Assembly: GCA_015272215.1 (NCBI GenBank)
Contig: JACYMD010000067.1
Location: forward strand, 1-36,408
From: Rivularia sp. T60_A2020_040
GTDB taxonomy: Bacteria > Cyanobacteriota > Cyanobacteriia > Cyanobacteriales > Nostocaceae
DNA length: 36,408 nucleotides
Direction: 5' to 3'
Part shown: piece by piece, positions 1-8,469 of the stretch
Layout of the letters: every line of letters begins with the position of its first letter
Position numbering within the stretch: position 1 is the stretch's first letter
The notes under the pieces: generated by a model
Databases searched by the model: none
What the model was told of the DNA's origin: nothing
What the model saw: only the letters and a program-made list of their open reading frames with translations
Program-made: the position numbers and the translations under genes

Positions 1-73
1 TTATCAGGCTTACTTTTCCTAGAACAAAACTCAGTCTATGACCGTGCAAAGTATAACAACCAACCACTAACAT

Positions 74-592
74 TTAATATTCAACAAGAGTCACAATCGG
101 TACATCTGGCAATTTTTTACGTCCTTGTAATTCTTGTAGCTCGATGATAAACCCAAATCCGACTAATTCACAGCCAATCTTGTTTAAAAGTTCCGCAGTT
201 GCGGAAGCTGTTCCACCTGTGGCAATTAAATCATCAGCTATTATTACTCGACTTCCCGGTTGTAAAGCATCCTGATGCACTTCCAGACAGTCCGTACCAT
301 ACTCTAGTGCATATTCAATTGAATGAATCGACCCTGGTAATTTGCCTTTTTTACGAACGGGAATAAAACCCGCTCCTAAGTTGTAAGCCAAAGGTGCGCC
401 GAAAATGAATCCTCGTGACTCCATCCCAACTACAAAATCTGCCGTCATTCCAGCGTCAGTACATTTTTGTGTAAATAAATCAATAGTGTATCTTAATCCT
501 TGGGCATCGCGCAGCAAAGTAGTAATATCTCGAAACAAAATTCCGGGTTTAGGGAAATCAGGAATATCGCGAATCAACGATTTTAAATCCAT
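74..592 (-). CDS. apt: Adenine phosphoribosyltransferase
   Basis: Converts adenine and PRPP to AMP in the cytosol (purine salvage). The type I phosphoribosyltransferase PRPP loop is clear: two acidic residues followed by LIATGGTA at about residues 120-130. The conserved [11 protein letters not shown] and RKKGKLPG segments of bacterial Apt are also present. The open frame begins three codons upstream (601), but the Met at 592 gives MDLKSLIRD and 172 residues, the usual family length, so I prefer it. The gene is complete, ends at 74, and has no same-strand neighbour close enough to form an operon. Confidence 0.95.
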   Translation of the reverse strand: MDLKSLIRDIPDFPKPGILFRDITTLLRDAQGLRYTIDLFTQKCTDAGMTADFVVGMESRGFIFGAPLAYNLGAGFIPVRKKGKLPGSIHSIEYALEYGTDCLEVHQDALQPGSRVIIADDLIATGGTASATAELLNKIGCELVGFGFIIELQELQGRKKLPDVPIVTLVEY

Positions 593-601
593 AATATACA
601 A

Positions 602-1225
602 AAGTCATAATTGCCACAGTCGGGTGAGCTAAACAATATCTAGGTTAAGCAAAACTGACTGCGTTACTCAATTTACTATATAAGCATAAAATACTTGTCG
701 CCCGGTTTCAGATATTTTGCTTTTAACGTTAAATAAAATCAGTTATCAGTGAACAGTTATCAGTACCTACAAGTTGATCAAGGGGGATTTAAATTCAGGA
801 ATTAATATCTAGGAATTTAACTGGTAACTGATAATTGATAACTTTATTCATATTAACTGTAAACTAGCCGTCATAAAGGTTTAGGCTATAGTGGAGCTAA
901 TATTCCATGTGTGGCGTTCAGCTATACTGTCGAAGAATCGCTCTTGATTTCTCAGATGGTTATTGGATGTCGATTATTGACGAAAATATGGAATTTGCTG
1001 CGAACAAGGGGTTGTAATTGTACTACCATTTTCAGATAGGTGAATTAAAAATGCTTTAAAAGTTGGATTTTCGGTATACGGAAAGCTTTGATATCAAAGA
1101 GTAATTAATGTATATATCAGGCAGTTGGATTACTACCAGATGCCAACATATTTTTTCGCAGGCTACCATTGTTTAATCAATTTTACCGTTATTTTTAGGA
1201 TAGCAGCCCTATAAGGAACTGATAA
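602..1225. other. Intergenic, no gene seen
   Basis: About 620 AT-rich bases between the divergent apt and DUF3038 genes. It contains degenerate TTATCAGT-type heptamer repeats at about 735-760 and 820-845. I see no ORF, RNA gene or clear promoter, although both flanking genes must be transcribed out of this region. Confidence 0.5.
1213..1217 (+). promoter_or_regulatory. Ribosome binding site of the DUF3038 gene
   Basis: AAGGA lies 8 nt before the ATG at 1226 and supports that start. Confidence 0.6.
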
Positions 1226-1852
1226 ATGAATGTCTCCGCTCCTTTAACGCCGTTCAATAGTTCGGCGGAACAAGATTTACCGATGATTTTGGACACTCTA
1301 CCCGACCCGGCAATCGAAGGGAAGGGATGTCCAAGACGCACCAGACAACAAATTGACCTGATTTTACTGGCAATTGAAGCTTTGGACCTTGGTGGCTCTG
1401 AAGCCATTTTGGCATTTGCTCAAGAGTTGGATTTGAAAGGAATTATCAAAGACCGGGTAAATTTATGGCGAATGCGTAGCACTAATCCTTTGCGAACAGC
1501 TAATATTCGTCGTCCTTTGACCATTATGGAAGCAAAAGCTTTGGTGGTTATTTCTTGCTATTTAGCTAGACGATTGACTGTTGTGATCCGTCAATTGCTA
1601 ATGATAAATCAGCAGATGGCTGACAAACAGATTCCTTTAGAACAAAATTTGCGTTTGTCTAATTATTTAGAACGATTTCGAGCGCATTTTAGAAGCCGCA
1701 TGAATAAGAGACGTTCTGGATTATTAGCACTTAATTCTGATGAAAAATTAAACGAATTAGCTGTAAATTTATTAGCACAGTTACTTTTCTGTACGGGAAC
1801 AGCCGGAATGCAGCGTTTCTGGATTAGTCTTTTTGATGGTGAAGTCGAATGA
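1226..1852 (+). CDS. DUF3038 domain-containing protein
   Basis: A 208-residue protein matching my recollection of the cyanobacteria-restricted DUF3038 family. Features seen: an N-terminal stretch with LPDPAIEGKGCPRRTRQQIDL at about residues 25-46, an alpha-helical middle, and a basic RFRAHFRSRMNKRR segment at about 150-163. No signal peptide or convincing membrane helix is visible. Its stop overlaps the start of the next gene by four bases (ATGA), so the two are translationally coupled. DUF3038 and DUF4335 genes are commonly neighbours in cyanobacteria, which supports both calls. Biochemical function is unknown. Confidence 0.8.
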   Translation: MNVSAPLTPFNSSAEQDLPMILDTLPDPAIEGKGCPRRTRQQIDLILLAIEALDLGGSEAILAFAQELDLKGIIKDRVNLWRMRSTNPLRTANIRRPLTIMEAKALVVISCYLARRLTVVIRQLLMINQQMADKQIPLEQNLRLSNYLERFRAHFRSRMNKRRSGLLALNSDEKLNELAVNLLAQLLFCTGTAGMQRFWISLFDGEVE

Positions 1853-3264
1853 ATATTCAACGTAAGTACAGTTTACCTAATTGCACGCTACTTTTAGAAG
1901 GTTTAAATGACGCTTCAAAAACAACACAGTTTCAAGAAATGCGTCCGGAACTGTCTATTTTAGTAAATGCTGAATGTACTTTATCTGGTTACACTCAACC
2001 TCTAACAGGTGGTAGACAGTTTTTTGAAAGTTTAGTTAGAACTGTGAGTGCCTATGCTCAAGAATTTTTGAGTAATGTTTCTAATCCCCAAGCACACAAT
2101 TCGGAATCGGAATTAGTCCAGTTACAAAGAATTAATCATAATCAACACCGATTGAGCGTACATTCGGACATGGCTCAAGGCAATTTAAATAATGGTGGTA
2201 ATGCCAAACAAACTATTGAAATTGATTTAAATTCAGTACAATTGTTCGATTTAGTCGAAGCTGTAGATCAATTTTTTGCTGATACTCAAACTTTACCAGA
2301 ATTAACTTTAGAACTACAACCAGTTGCGAGGGGACATAGTGCTGTTCAAGGTGTTTTACTCGAACAAGCAGTACCCGCCACTTTTGGAGTCGCCAGTTTA
2401 GCTGCTACTGCGATCGCGTTTAATTTAATTCCTGCACCAGAGTTTAAAACTCCATCTACTCAGCAAGAAAACACTAACTCCACAACTGAAATTAAGCCGA
2501 CTATTCAACCTACTCCCGAACCGAATAAACAACAAGCAAATACGACTACAACAACTAACCAATCGAATAGTCAACCGGGAGTTGTTAGGGATTTAGAAAA
2601 ACTTGTTGGTTCAGCTCCCGAAATCAAGAATGCATCGCGATTGCGTAAACTGAATACTCAAGTATACGAACAACTTAATCAAGCTTGGCAAAATCGTCAG
2701 TTGCAGTCCGATTTAGTTTATCGTCTGGGTGCGGCTGGTGATGGTGCCATTATTGGTTACAAAGCTATAGATGAAACAGCCAATACCGGCATTGAACAAA
2801 CTCCCCTACCCAAATTACTTTATAATCCCGCTAACAGTGCTGCGATCGCCAATGAACCAATTGCTCAATTTAGGGCAGTTTTTAGAAAAACGGGAGTTTT
2901 GGAAGTTAGTCCCTGGATTGGATACATTAATAAGTCTGATAATCTGGGAACAAATATTACCGACGAAAACACCATTTCTAGTTTAAATCAAAAGCTATCA
3001 ACTGCTATTCGTCAAAATTCTAGCAGTAATACTACTTATAATGAAGTATTAAAATATCGAGTAGCTGTTAAAGAAAATGGCAGCATTGCTGACTATGAAC
3101 CTTTGAATAAAGCTGCCTTTGACAACTTCCGACAAACGCCTATTCCCAAGCTCTTTCCAGATAATACCAACAATGCAGCACAAAAAGCATCTTTAGCTCA
3201 GTTTCAGGTGGAATTCAAACCAGGTGGAGAAGTGGAAATTACACCTTGGCAGGGATATCGTTAA
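1849..3264 (+). CDS. DUF4335 domain-containing protein, probably membrane-anchored
   Basis: A 471-residue protein that starts inside the stop of the DUF3038 gene. The N-terminal domain (about 1-165) fits the cyanobacterial DUF4335 family. Residues about 172-195 form a small-residue hydrophobic segment that could be a single membrane helix, followed by a Thr/Asn/Gln/Pro-rich linker to about 245. The C-terminal part holds two related units of about 70-80 residues: each has a QTPLPKL or QTPIPKL motif and ends in an AQF...V.F...G..E(V/I)(S/T)PW.GY signature near residues 360 and 470. This suggests an internal duplication. Function is unknown; the coupling to DUF3038 suggests a joint role. Confidence 0.8.
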   Translation: MNIQRKYSLPNCTLLLEGLNDASKTTQFQEMRPELSILVNAECTLSGYTQPLTGGRQFFESLVRTVSAYAQEFLSNVSNPQAHNSESELVQLQRINHNQHRLSVHSDMAQGNLNNGGNAKQTIEIDLNSVQLFDLVEAVDQFFADTQTLPELTLELQPVARGHSAVQGVLLEQAVPATFGVASLAATAIAFNLIPAPEFKTPSTQQENTNSTTEIKPTIQPTPEPNKQQANTTTTTNQSNSQPGVVRDLEKLVGSAPEIKNASRLRKLNTQVYEQLNQAWQNRQLQSDLVYRLGAAGDGAIIGYKAIDETANTGIEQTPLPKLLYNPANSAAIANEPIAQFRAVFRKTGVLEVSPWIGYINKSDNLGTNITDENTISSLNQKLSTAIRQNSSSNTTYNEVLKYRVAVKENGSIADYEPLNKAAFDNFRQTPIPKLFPDNTNNAAQKASLAQFQVEFKPGGEVEITPWQGYR

Positions 3265-3290
3265 TTGGCAATAAGCCATCAAGTGACTCA

Positions 3291-3314
3291 ATTTTAGATT
3301 TTAGATTTTAGATT
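3291..3314. repeat. ATTTTAG tandem heptamer repeat
   Basis: Three to four tandem copies of ATTTTAG lie in the gap between the converging DUF4335 and PBP genes. A related inverse run (AATCTAAAATCCAAAATT type) lies at about 3437-3466. These are short tandemly repeated repetitive sequences typical of filamentous cyanobacteria. Confidence 0.85.
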
Positions 3315-3473
3315 GAATAAGTCAAAATCCTTGTATCTTTAAAAGCCTTCAACTTTCTCAATTTATTTTGATAATTTACCGTAAGGGGAGGGCAAACAAC
3401 AAAAATATTTTTCTCATCTGAAATATGAAGCTCAATCCAAAATTCAAAATCTAAAATCCAAAATTGAGTATCC

Positions 3474-5741
3474 TCATCTAACAACCTTACCCATATAATT
3501 TCCCCATAATTGAGCGGCTTGAGCGCTACTACCTCTTGTGGGAGAATTGTTATCGTTTCCCAACCAAATACCTGTAGTCAGTTGCCGACGAGGAATAAAC
3601 CCAATAAACCACAAATCAACGTTTTTATCTGTGGTGCCGGTTTTTCCACCTTCTCCAAATCCAATAGAAGCACCGCGCCCCGTACCACTTGTGACTACTT
3701 GACGCATTAAATTAATCATCGTGTCAGCAACCCCTGCTTTAAGCACTCTATTATTAGCTTCTCGATCTTGATTGAAAGAATAAATTACACGACAGGTTGA
3801 TAAATCATCGCGATCGCTACATTCACTACTATCAAGAATTCGTTTGATTGCATGAGGACGATTCCATACACCCCGATTAGCAACACCAGCAAAGGCTCCG
3901 GTCATTTCTAATACAGTTGTTTCACTTTGACCTAATACTAAACCAGGAACTGGATTTAGTTGCGATCGCACTCCCAATCTTTCGGCAGTTTTGACTACTT
4001 TATCCAAGCCAACATCGCGAGCAATTCGCAACGCAATCGGGTTTTCTGAAAGAGCAAATCCAGTTGCAATAGTCAATGGAGCAGTACCACTTCTACAAGG
4101 TTTATAAGTAAAACCCTGCCAAGTCATTGAACTACAGCCATAACTTCTTCCTGTAGAAAATCCTTGTTCGATGGCGGCAGTATATGGAAAAATTTTAAAA
4201 GTGGAGCCTGGTTGTCTTTTTGCTTGATAAGCGCGATTAAACTGAGTGGCTTGATAATTGCTTCCACCAACCATGGCTTTAATTGCACCCGTACTTGAAT
4301 CAAGAGTGACTATAGCTCCTTGAGAAAAACCAAAATTCGCTCCACTAGTTTTAATGTGGTTATTTAACGAAGCTTCAGCAGTCTCTTGAATTTTTGGATC
4401 TAACTGAGTTTCAATAATAAAATTTCCTTCAGATGCCAATTCTTTTCCCAGAATATATTCCAGCTCGCTAAATACATAATCGTAAAAATAAGGAGCAATT
4501 CTGTTGGCTTGACGCTCACAAACCTTCGAGCTAACTTCAAGAGGCGAACGTCTGGAACTATTGTACTCATCTTGCTTGAGTCCACCCATTTCCCGCATTC
4601 GTCTTAACACACGATTGCGATAGCCAATAATTCTATTTCTACTTTGAGTATCACCGCAAAAATTAAACCCATTAGGAGCGGGTAAAATTCCTACTAAAGT
4701 CGCAGACTCTGCTGCTGTCAATTCTTTAGCTGATTTCTCAAAATAATACCGCGCAGCATCTTCAAAACCCGAAGTATTTACACCCAAATAAACTCGGTTT
4801 AGATAACTTAATAAAATATCGTCTTTACTATAAAAAGTTTCTAGCTTCAACGATACAATAGCTTCTCGGACTTTGCGACCTAGAGAATCCTGTCTACCTA
4901 CATAATCTCGGAATAAACTACGAGCTACTTGCTGAGTAACCGTACTCGCACCTTGTTGCACATCACCACTACGAGTATTGATAAATACCGCCCGTAAAAT
5001 ACCATAAGGATCAACACCGAAGTGCCAATTAAAACGGCTATCTTCGGAAGCTACAATCGCTCCAGGTAAATAAGGACCAAAATCCGACAGTTTTTTCAAA
5101 TCTACATGAGCAGTAGTTCTCGGTTCTTGTAGAGGTGTTTCACCATCTCCAGCATAAACTACTACTGGACCTTGAGTGGCTTGGGGTAAAGGTCGAACCG
5201 AAAATTTTAGCCATTCGATACCAATTATCAAAGCAAACAACAGACTGACACCGGCTACTCCATAACCTGCCCAAGTCGCAGTTTTTACGTAAAACGGTGG
5301 CGGATCTAAATATTGTAAACGTACCGAAGCAGCAAGTTCCGGTGGCCCTAAAGTCAAAACATCACCATGACGCAATTCCAAGGATTCAATTCGACGCTTA
5401 CCGCGATAAATGCCATTGGTGGATTTTTCATCTTTAATCACAAAAACCGACTTGCGTTGAGACGAATCTCGTGATAATGACAGATGGATTTGACTGACAA
5501 CCGGATTTCGGATGACTATATCGCAGGATTTGGAACTACGACCAATCGTATAGCGATCGCCAAGCAAAGGATACATTTGAGCCGTTGATGCCCCAGCTTC
5601 CTGTACCCAAAGTTCTGGTACCCTAGCATTCGGCTTGAGCGCCAGCTTGGAAAAATCAACCCGAGCTTGAATTGTCTGTACAGCTTGAGTCAGTTGACCA
5701 AGCAATGTCTGTGGCTTTTTCGGAGGTTGGGGAGAACTCAT
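3474..5741 (-). CDS. Class A penicillin-binding protein with N-terminal FHA domain
   Basis: A bifunctional peptidoglycan synthase of 755 residues. Residues about 44-145 are a forkhead-associated domain: YTIGRSS at 64-70, the S/H pair near 83-86 and TNG at 108-110, the usual phosphothreonine-binding elements. A membrane helix follows at about 157-182, so the FHA domain is cytoplasmic and the rest periplasmic. The GT51 transglycosylase carries catalytic Glu233 in EDSRF and the QGASTVTQQ motif (262-270). The transpeptidase has SxxK at Ser513-Lys516, SEN at 565-567 and KTGT at 700-703, so both activities look intact. The FHA fusion implies control by a Ser/Thr kinase, which is inference. The gene stands alone; the convergent DUF4335 gene ends 209 bp away. 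Confidence 0.93.
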   Translation of the reverse strand: MSSPQPPKKPQTLLGQLTQAVQTIQARVDFSKLALKPNARVPELWVQEAGASTAQMYPLLGDRYTIGRSSKSCDIVIRNPVVSQIHLSLSRDSSQRKSVFVIKDEKSTNGIYRGKRRIESLELRHGDVLTLGPPELAASVRLQYLDPPPFYVKTATWAGYGVAGVSLLFALIIGIEWLKFSVRPLPQATQGPVVVYAGDGETPLQEPRTTAHVDLKKLSDFGPYLPGAIVASEDSRFNWHFGVDPYGILRAVFINTRSGDVQQGASTVTQQVARSLFRDYVGRQDSLGRKVREAIVSLKLETFYSKDDILLSYLNRVYLGVNTSGFEDAARYYFEKSAKELTAAESATLVGILPAPNGFNFCGDTQSRNRIIGYRNRVLRRMREMGGLKQDEYNSSRRSPLEVSSKVCERQANRIAPYFYDYVFSELEYILGKELASEGNFIIETQLDPKIQETAEASLNNHIKTSGANFGFSQGAIVTLDSSTGAIKAMVGGSNYQATQFNRAYQAKRQPGSTFKIFPYTAAIEQGFSTGRSYGCSSMTWQGFTYKPCRSGTAPLTIATGFALSENPIALRIARDVGLDKVVKTAERLGVRSQLNPVPGLVLGQSETTVLEMTGAFAGVANRGVWNRPHAIKRILDSSECSDRDDLSTCRVIYSFNQDREANNRVLKAGVADTMINLMRQVVTSGTGRGASIGFGEGGKTGTTDKNVDLWFIGFIPRRQLTTGIWLGNDNNSPTRGSSAQAAQLWGNYMGKVVR

Positions 5742-6167
5742 GGGCTATTCACACCACGGTTGTAATTTAATAATCGGGCAAAATTATGCCCTGTAAGGCT
5801 GTTATTTCACTATTCTACTCATAAGCATATATGAAGTTTGCTAATACGTAATTGTTCCACTACTTATATGATACAAATAATTATCTTAGTAAAATTACTT
5901 ATAGAAGTATTCTTTTCCAATTTAATAACGGTTGTAATTGTTTGATAGTCAATTACTCATTATTACTTAGGAGTTAACAATATTAATTCAAATTGGGACA
6001 AAAATCAGTATATTTATCAATTGCTCTATTATAAACGATAAAAATTTGACATTTTTAATTGGTTAGATAGACAAAATTACAAATACACATCTTCATTTAG
6101 ACAGATTTTATAAAGCCATTTGTTTGATTTAATGGGCTGAGGTATTAATTTCGAGGAGTGGATAATC
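5742..6167. other. Intergenic, divergent promoter region
   Basis: About 425 AT-rich bases between the divergent PBP gene and the secreted-repeat-protein gene. No ORF is credible here. Apart from the ribosome binding site at 6153-6158, nothing specific is recognisable. Confidence 0.5.
6153..6158 (+). promoter_or_regulatory. Strong Shine-Dalgarno of the repeat protein
   Basis: GAGGAG, nine bases before the ATG at 6168. It is the clearest ribosome binding site in the window and fixes this start. Confidence 0.75.
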
Positions 6168-6995
6168 ATGAAGAGCAAATTTGTAACCCTTGTTGGTACA
6201 GTTCTGACTCTAGCATTAAGTAGCACTGTTGCGGTTGCTCAATCGAATAAATTCCCTGAGCGAGACTTTCCAAGTAGTGAAACAACGACAGAAACTTCAG
6301 AACCTTCTGCTGATGGTTCTAATATGGTTGCGGCTGCGGAAGAAAAGCTTTCACCGGATGCAATGGAAATTTTATGTGTCCGTTTCCCACTGAATTCTCG
6401 TTGTGAAGGTAAAGCAGAAGCAACAACTTCTCCAGAGAACACAAATACAGAAGAAATTACTCCCCCAGATAATACTATTGAGACTACACCAGGCGCTCCT
6501 CTTCCTGGTACCACTCCAGAAGGAGAAGTAGCTCCGAGTGAAGATGATGCTCCCACCAATATGACTCCAATGCCTGGTGGTATGACTCCTGAAGCAATTC
6601 CTAGTGAAGATGATGCTCCCACTAATATGACTCCAATGCCTGGTGGTATGACTCCTGAAGCAATTCCTAGTGAAGATGATGCTCCCACTAATATGACTCC
6701 AATGCCTGGTGGTATGACTCCTGAAGCAATTCCTAGTGAAGATGATGCTCCCGCCAATATTACTCCAATGCCTGGTGGTATGACTCCTGAAGCAATTCCG
6801 AGTCAAGATGATGGTCCCACTAATATTACTCCAATGCCTGGTGGTGTAACTCCTGAAGCAATTCCGAGTCAAGATGATGCTCCCACTAATCTGAATCAAC
6901 CAGGAGACACAACTCTTCCAGACTCAAATTCCCCTAGCAATACCGAAGAAGAAACAACTCCTGATAATGGAGCAGGGATATTAGCTCCTCAATAA
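6168..6995 (+). CDS. Secreted acidic protein with 22-residue tandem repeats
   Basis: A 275-residue protein with a clean signal peptide: basic n-region (MKSK), hydrophobic core, and probable cleavage after Ala24 (AVA|Q). A small conserved-looking segment with two cysteines, C70 and C79 (LCVRFPLNSRC), precedes the repeats and may be a disulfide-closed loop. From residue 123 come five full copies and one partial copy of a 22-residue unit rich in Pro, Asp, Glu, Gly and Met (PSEDDAPTN...TPMPGG.TPEAI). The tail is acidic and disordered-looking. No enzyme motif is present. It is probably an exported periplasmic or cell-surface protein. Long antisense frames over the repeat are shadows of the repeat itself. 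Confidence 0.8.
   Translation: MKSKFVTLVGTVLTLALSSTVAVAQSNKFPERDFPSSETTTETSEPSADGSNMVAAAEEKLSPDAMEILCVRFPLNSRCEGKAEATTSPENTNTEEITPPDNTIETTPGAPLPGTTPEGEVAPSEDDAPTNMTPMPGGMTPEAIPSEDDAPTNMTPMPGGMTPEAIPSEDDAPTNMTPMPGGMTPEAIPSEDDAPANITPMPGGMTPEAIPSQDDGPTNITPMPGGVTPEAIPSQDDAPTNLNQPGDTTLPDSNSPSNTEEETTPDNGAGILAPQ
6534..6890 (+). repeat. 66-bp tandem repeat inside the secreted protein gene
   Basis: Five in-frame 66-bp units start at 6534, 6600, 6666, 6732 and 6798, and a 27-bp partial unit starts at 6864. The first three encode identical peptides and are near-identical in DNA; the later ones carry Glu-to-Gln, Met-to-Ile and similar changes. That gradient indicates recent expansion at the 5' end. Confidence 0.95.
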
Positions 6996-7053
6996 AAGTC
7001 AAAATTCAATACTGACTTATAAAAAACCTTGATAAATAAGGTTAAAAGAAAAT

Positions 7054-7135
7054 AAGTTCTGGTTTCTCTAAAATTAGTGATTAGCTTTACAGCTATAACT
7101 AATCCCATTAGTGAATATCCAGAACTTTTTTATTA
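7054..7135 (+). terminator. Hairpin terminator between convergent genes
   Basis: Arms AAGTTCTGG (7054-7062) and CCAGAACTT (7119-7127) are perfect complements, with a second nested hairpin (TAGCT/AGCTA) between them. A T-rich tail follows on the plus strand. The left flank is A-rich, so the element could also end transcription of lspA on the minus strand. Confidence 0.65.
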
Positions 7136-7155
7136 ATTATTTTGAGGATAACCGC

Positions 7156-7219
7156 AGAAGTCGGGTTTTTTTAGATTTGTAAGGGTTTTACAGATATTTA
7201 TCCGAAAAACCCGACTTCT
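7156..7219. repeat. Palindromic AGAAGTCGGGTTTT repeat, copy 1
   Basis: Arms AGAAGTCGGGTTTTT (7156-7170) and AAAAACCCGACTTCT (7205-7219) are perfect 15-bp complements around a core containing ACAGATATTT. Four more copies lie at 11817, 12023, 20513 and 22900. Confidence 0.9.
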
Positions 7220-7252
7220 AAACCCTACTTCTCAATTGGAAATTTGATTATT

Positions 7253-7290
7253 GTTAACTGTTAACTGATAACTGATAACTGATAACTGAT
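7253..7290. repeat. AACTGAT tandem heptamer repeat
   Basis: Four to five head-to-tail copies of AACTGAT end just before the lspA stop codon. Confidence 0.85.
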
Positions 7291-7292
7291 TC

Positions 7293-7769
7293 TTATCTTG
7301 AAGAACGATGATTTGAAGGTGTTTTTTGAAAAGAGGCAATGATTAAACAAGCAATACCAATATTAATAAATACATCAGCCAAATTAAATACAGGGAAATT
7401 AATTAATCTAAAATCAAGAAAATCTATAACGTAGCCTAGTAAAAATCGATCAATACCATTACCGATAGCTCCACTTAAAATTAAACCATATCCCCATTGC
7501 TCCCAACGACTTAAAATCGGACTAAATAAAGCCAACGCTATCAATGCCAAACTTACTAATAAAGATAGCCAGCGTAACCACTCTACTTTCCCTGCAAACA
7601 AACTAAAAGCAGCCCCAGTATTTTGAACATAGGTAAAATGAAATATTCCTTGTATTAGTGGTTGTGTTTCTCCTAAACTAAAATTTTGCACCACCCAATA
7701 TTTTGTCAATTGATCCAAGATAAAACCGGCAATAGCAGCTATCCAAAATAAACGATTTTTTAAACGCAT
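7293..7769 (-). CDS. lspA: Lipoprotein signal peptidase (signal peptidase II)
   Basis: A membrane aspartic protease that cleaves diacylglyceryl-modified prolipoproteins before the lipobox cysteine. At 158 residues it is of typical length, with four hydrophobic helices. Family blocks are intact: DQLTK (19-23), NTGAAFS (50-56), GNGIDR (103-108), with catalytic Asp116 in VIDF and Asp132 in NLADVFIN. It lies downstream of bioY on the same strand, 112 bp apart, separated by GTTAGTGGATGG-type repeats. Co-transcription with bioY is plausible; lspA-bioY adjacency is, as I recall, found in other cyanobacteria. Confidence 0.95.
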   Translation of the reverse strand: MRLKNRLFWIAAIAGFILDQLTKYWVVQNFSLGETQPLIQGIFHFTYVQNTGAAFSLFAGKVEWLRWLSLLVSLALIALALFSPILSRWEQWGYGLILSGAIGNGIDRFLLGYVIDFLDFRLINFPVFNLADVFINIGIACLIIASFQKTPSNHRSSR

Positions 7770-7780
7770 GAGATATTGGT

Positions 7781-7862
7781 TAGTGGATGGTGGATTGTGG
7801 ATGGTTGTTAGTTGTTAGTGGTTAGTGGATGGTGGATGGTGGTTAGTAGATGGTTGGTGGCT
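7781..7862. repeat. GTTAGTGGATGG degenerate tandem repeats
   Basis: Repeated TTAGTGG and GGATGGTGGA heptamer-like units fill the spacer between bioY and lspA. The complementary family appears at 29099-29167. Confidence 0.75.
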
Positions 7863-7881
7863 GATAACTGTCCCAGGTCAA

Positions 7882-8469
7882 CTAATAAAACATTAAATGT
7901 CGCAGTACATATGCTACTACAGTAACGGCACAAACTACAGCGAATTGTCCCGGCAATAGAAACAATGAATATTCTTTAATTGCTTGCAATAAAGATAATT
8001 TTTCCGCACCTTGCCAACCTAAAGCATAAGTGATGACCAAATAACTAATACCGCACAGATGAACTGTTAACAAGCCACAAATGCAACTAAATCCCAGAGT
8101 TTCTAATTTTGGTCTAACTTTAAAAGCAAAAAAACCGCAAATCCAAGCCCCAGGAATAAAACCTAGTAAATAACCGAACTGGGAAAGCTTGACATAACCG
8201 ATACCTCCACCGTCTGTAAATACGGGTAACAAAGTTAAACCCATGACTAAGTAGGCAATTTGGGAAAGCGCCCCGGCATTATTACCTCCCAAACAACCGA
8301 CTAACAACACCCCACCAATTTGATAACTGACACCTAAAGGAAAAGCATGAATTCCGTGGTTACTCCAACTCCAAGGTAGGATAGTAATATAAGCTTTTTG
8401 GAAGGTACCACACATAGTTAGTAGTAAGCCAATCATTGACCATAACAATTGGTTGGATGCAGCTAGCAT
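7882..8469 (-). CDS. bioY: Biotin transporter BioY (ECF S component)
   Basis: A 195-residue, almost entirely hydrophobic protein with about six membrane helices. The BioY signature is visible: a GGGIGYVKLSQFGYLLGF-type block at residues 87-104, followed by PGAW (106-109), and GTFQKAYITILPW near the N-terminus. BioY binds biotin with high affinity, either alone or with an ECF energy module. No ecfA or ecfT genes lie nearby, so it would act as a solitary BioY or borrow a shared module. The start at 8469 gives a family-typical length. lspA follows on the same strand. Confidence 0.92.
   Translation of the reverse strand: MLAASNQLLWSMIGLLLTMCGTFQKAYITILPWSWSNHGIHAFPLGVSYQIGGVLLVGCLGGNNAGALSQIAYLVMGLTLLPVFTDGGGIGYVKLSQFGYLLGFIPGAWICGFFAFKVRPKLETLGFSCICGLLTVHLCGISYLVITYALGWQGAEKLSLLQAIKEYSLFLLPGQFAVVCAVTVVAYVLRHLMFY

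Noticed and set aside
6239-6899. Long antisense frames over the secreted repeat protein
   Set aside because: They arise because a 66-bp repeat is a multiple of three and stays open in other frames; the sense frame has the signal peptide and a strong ribosome site.
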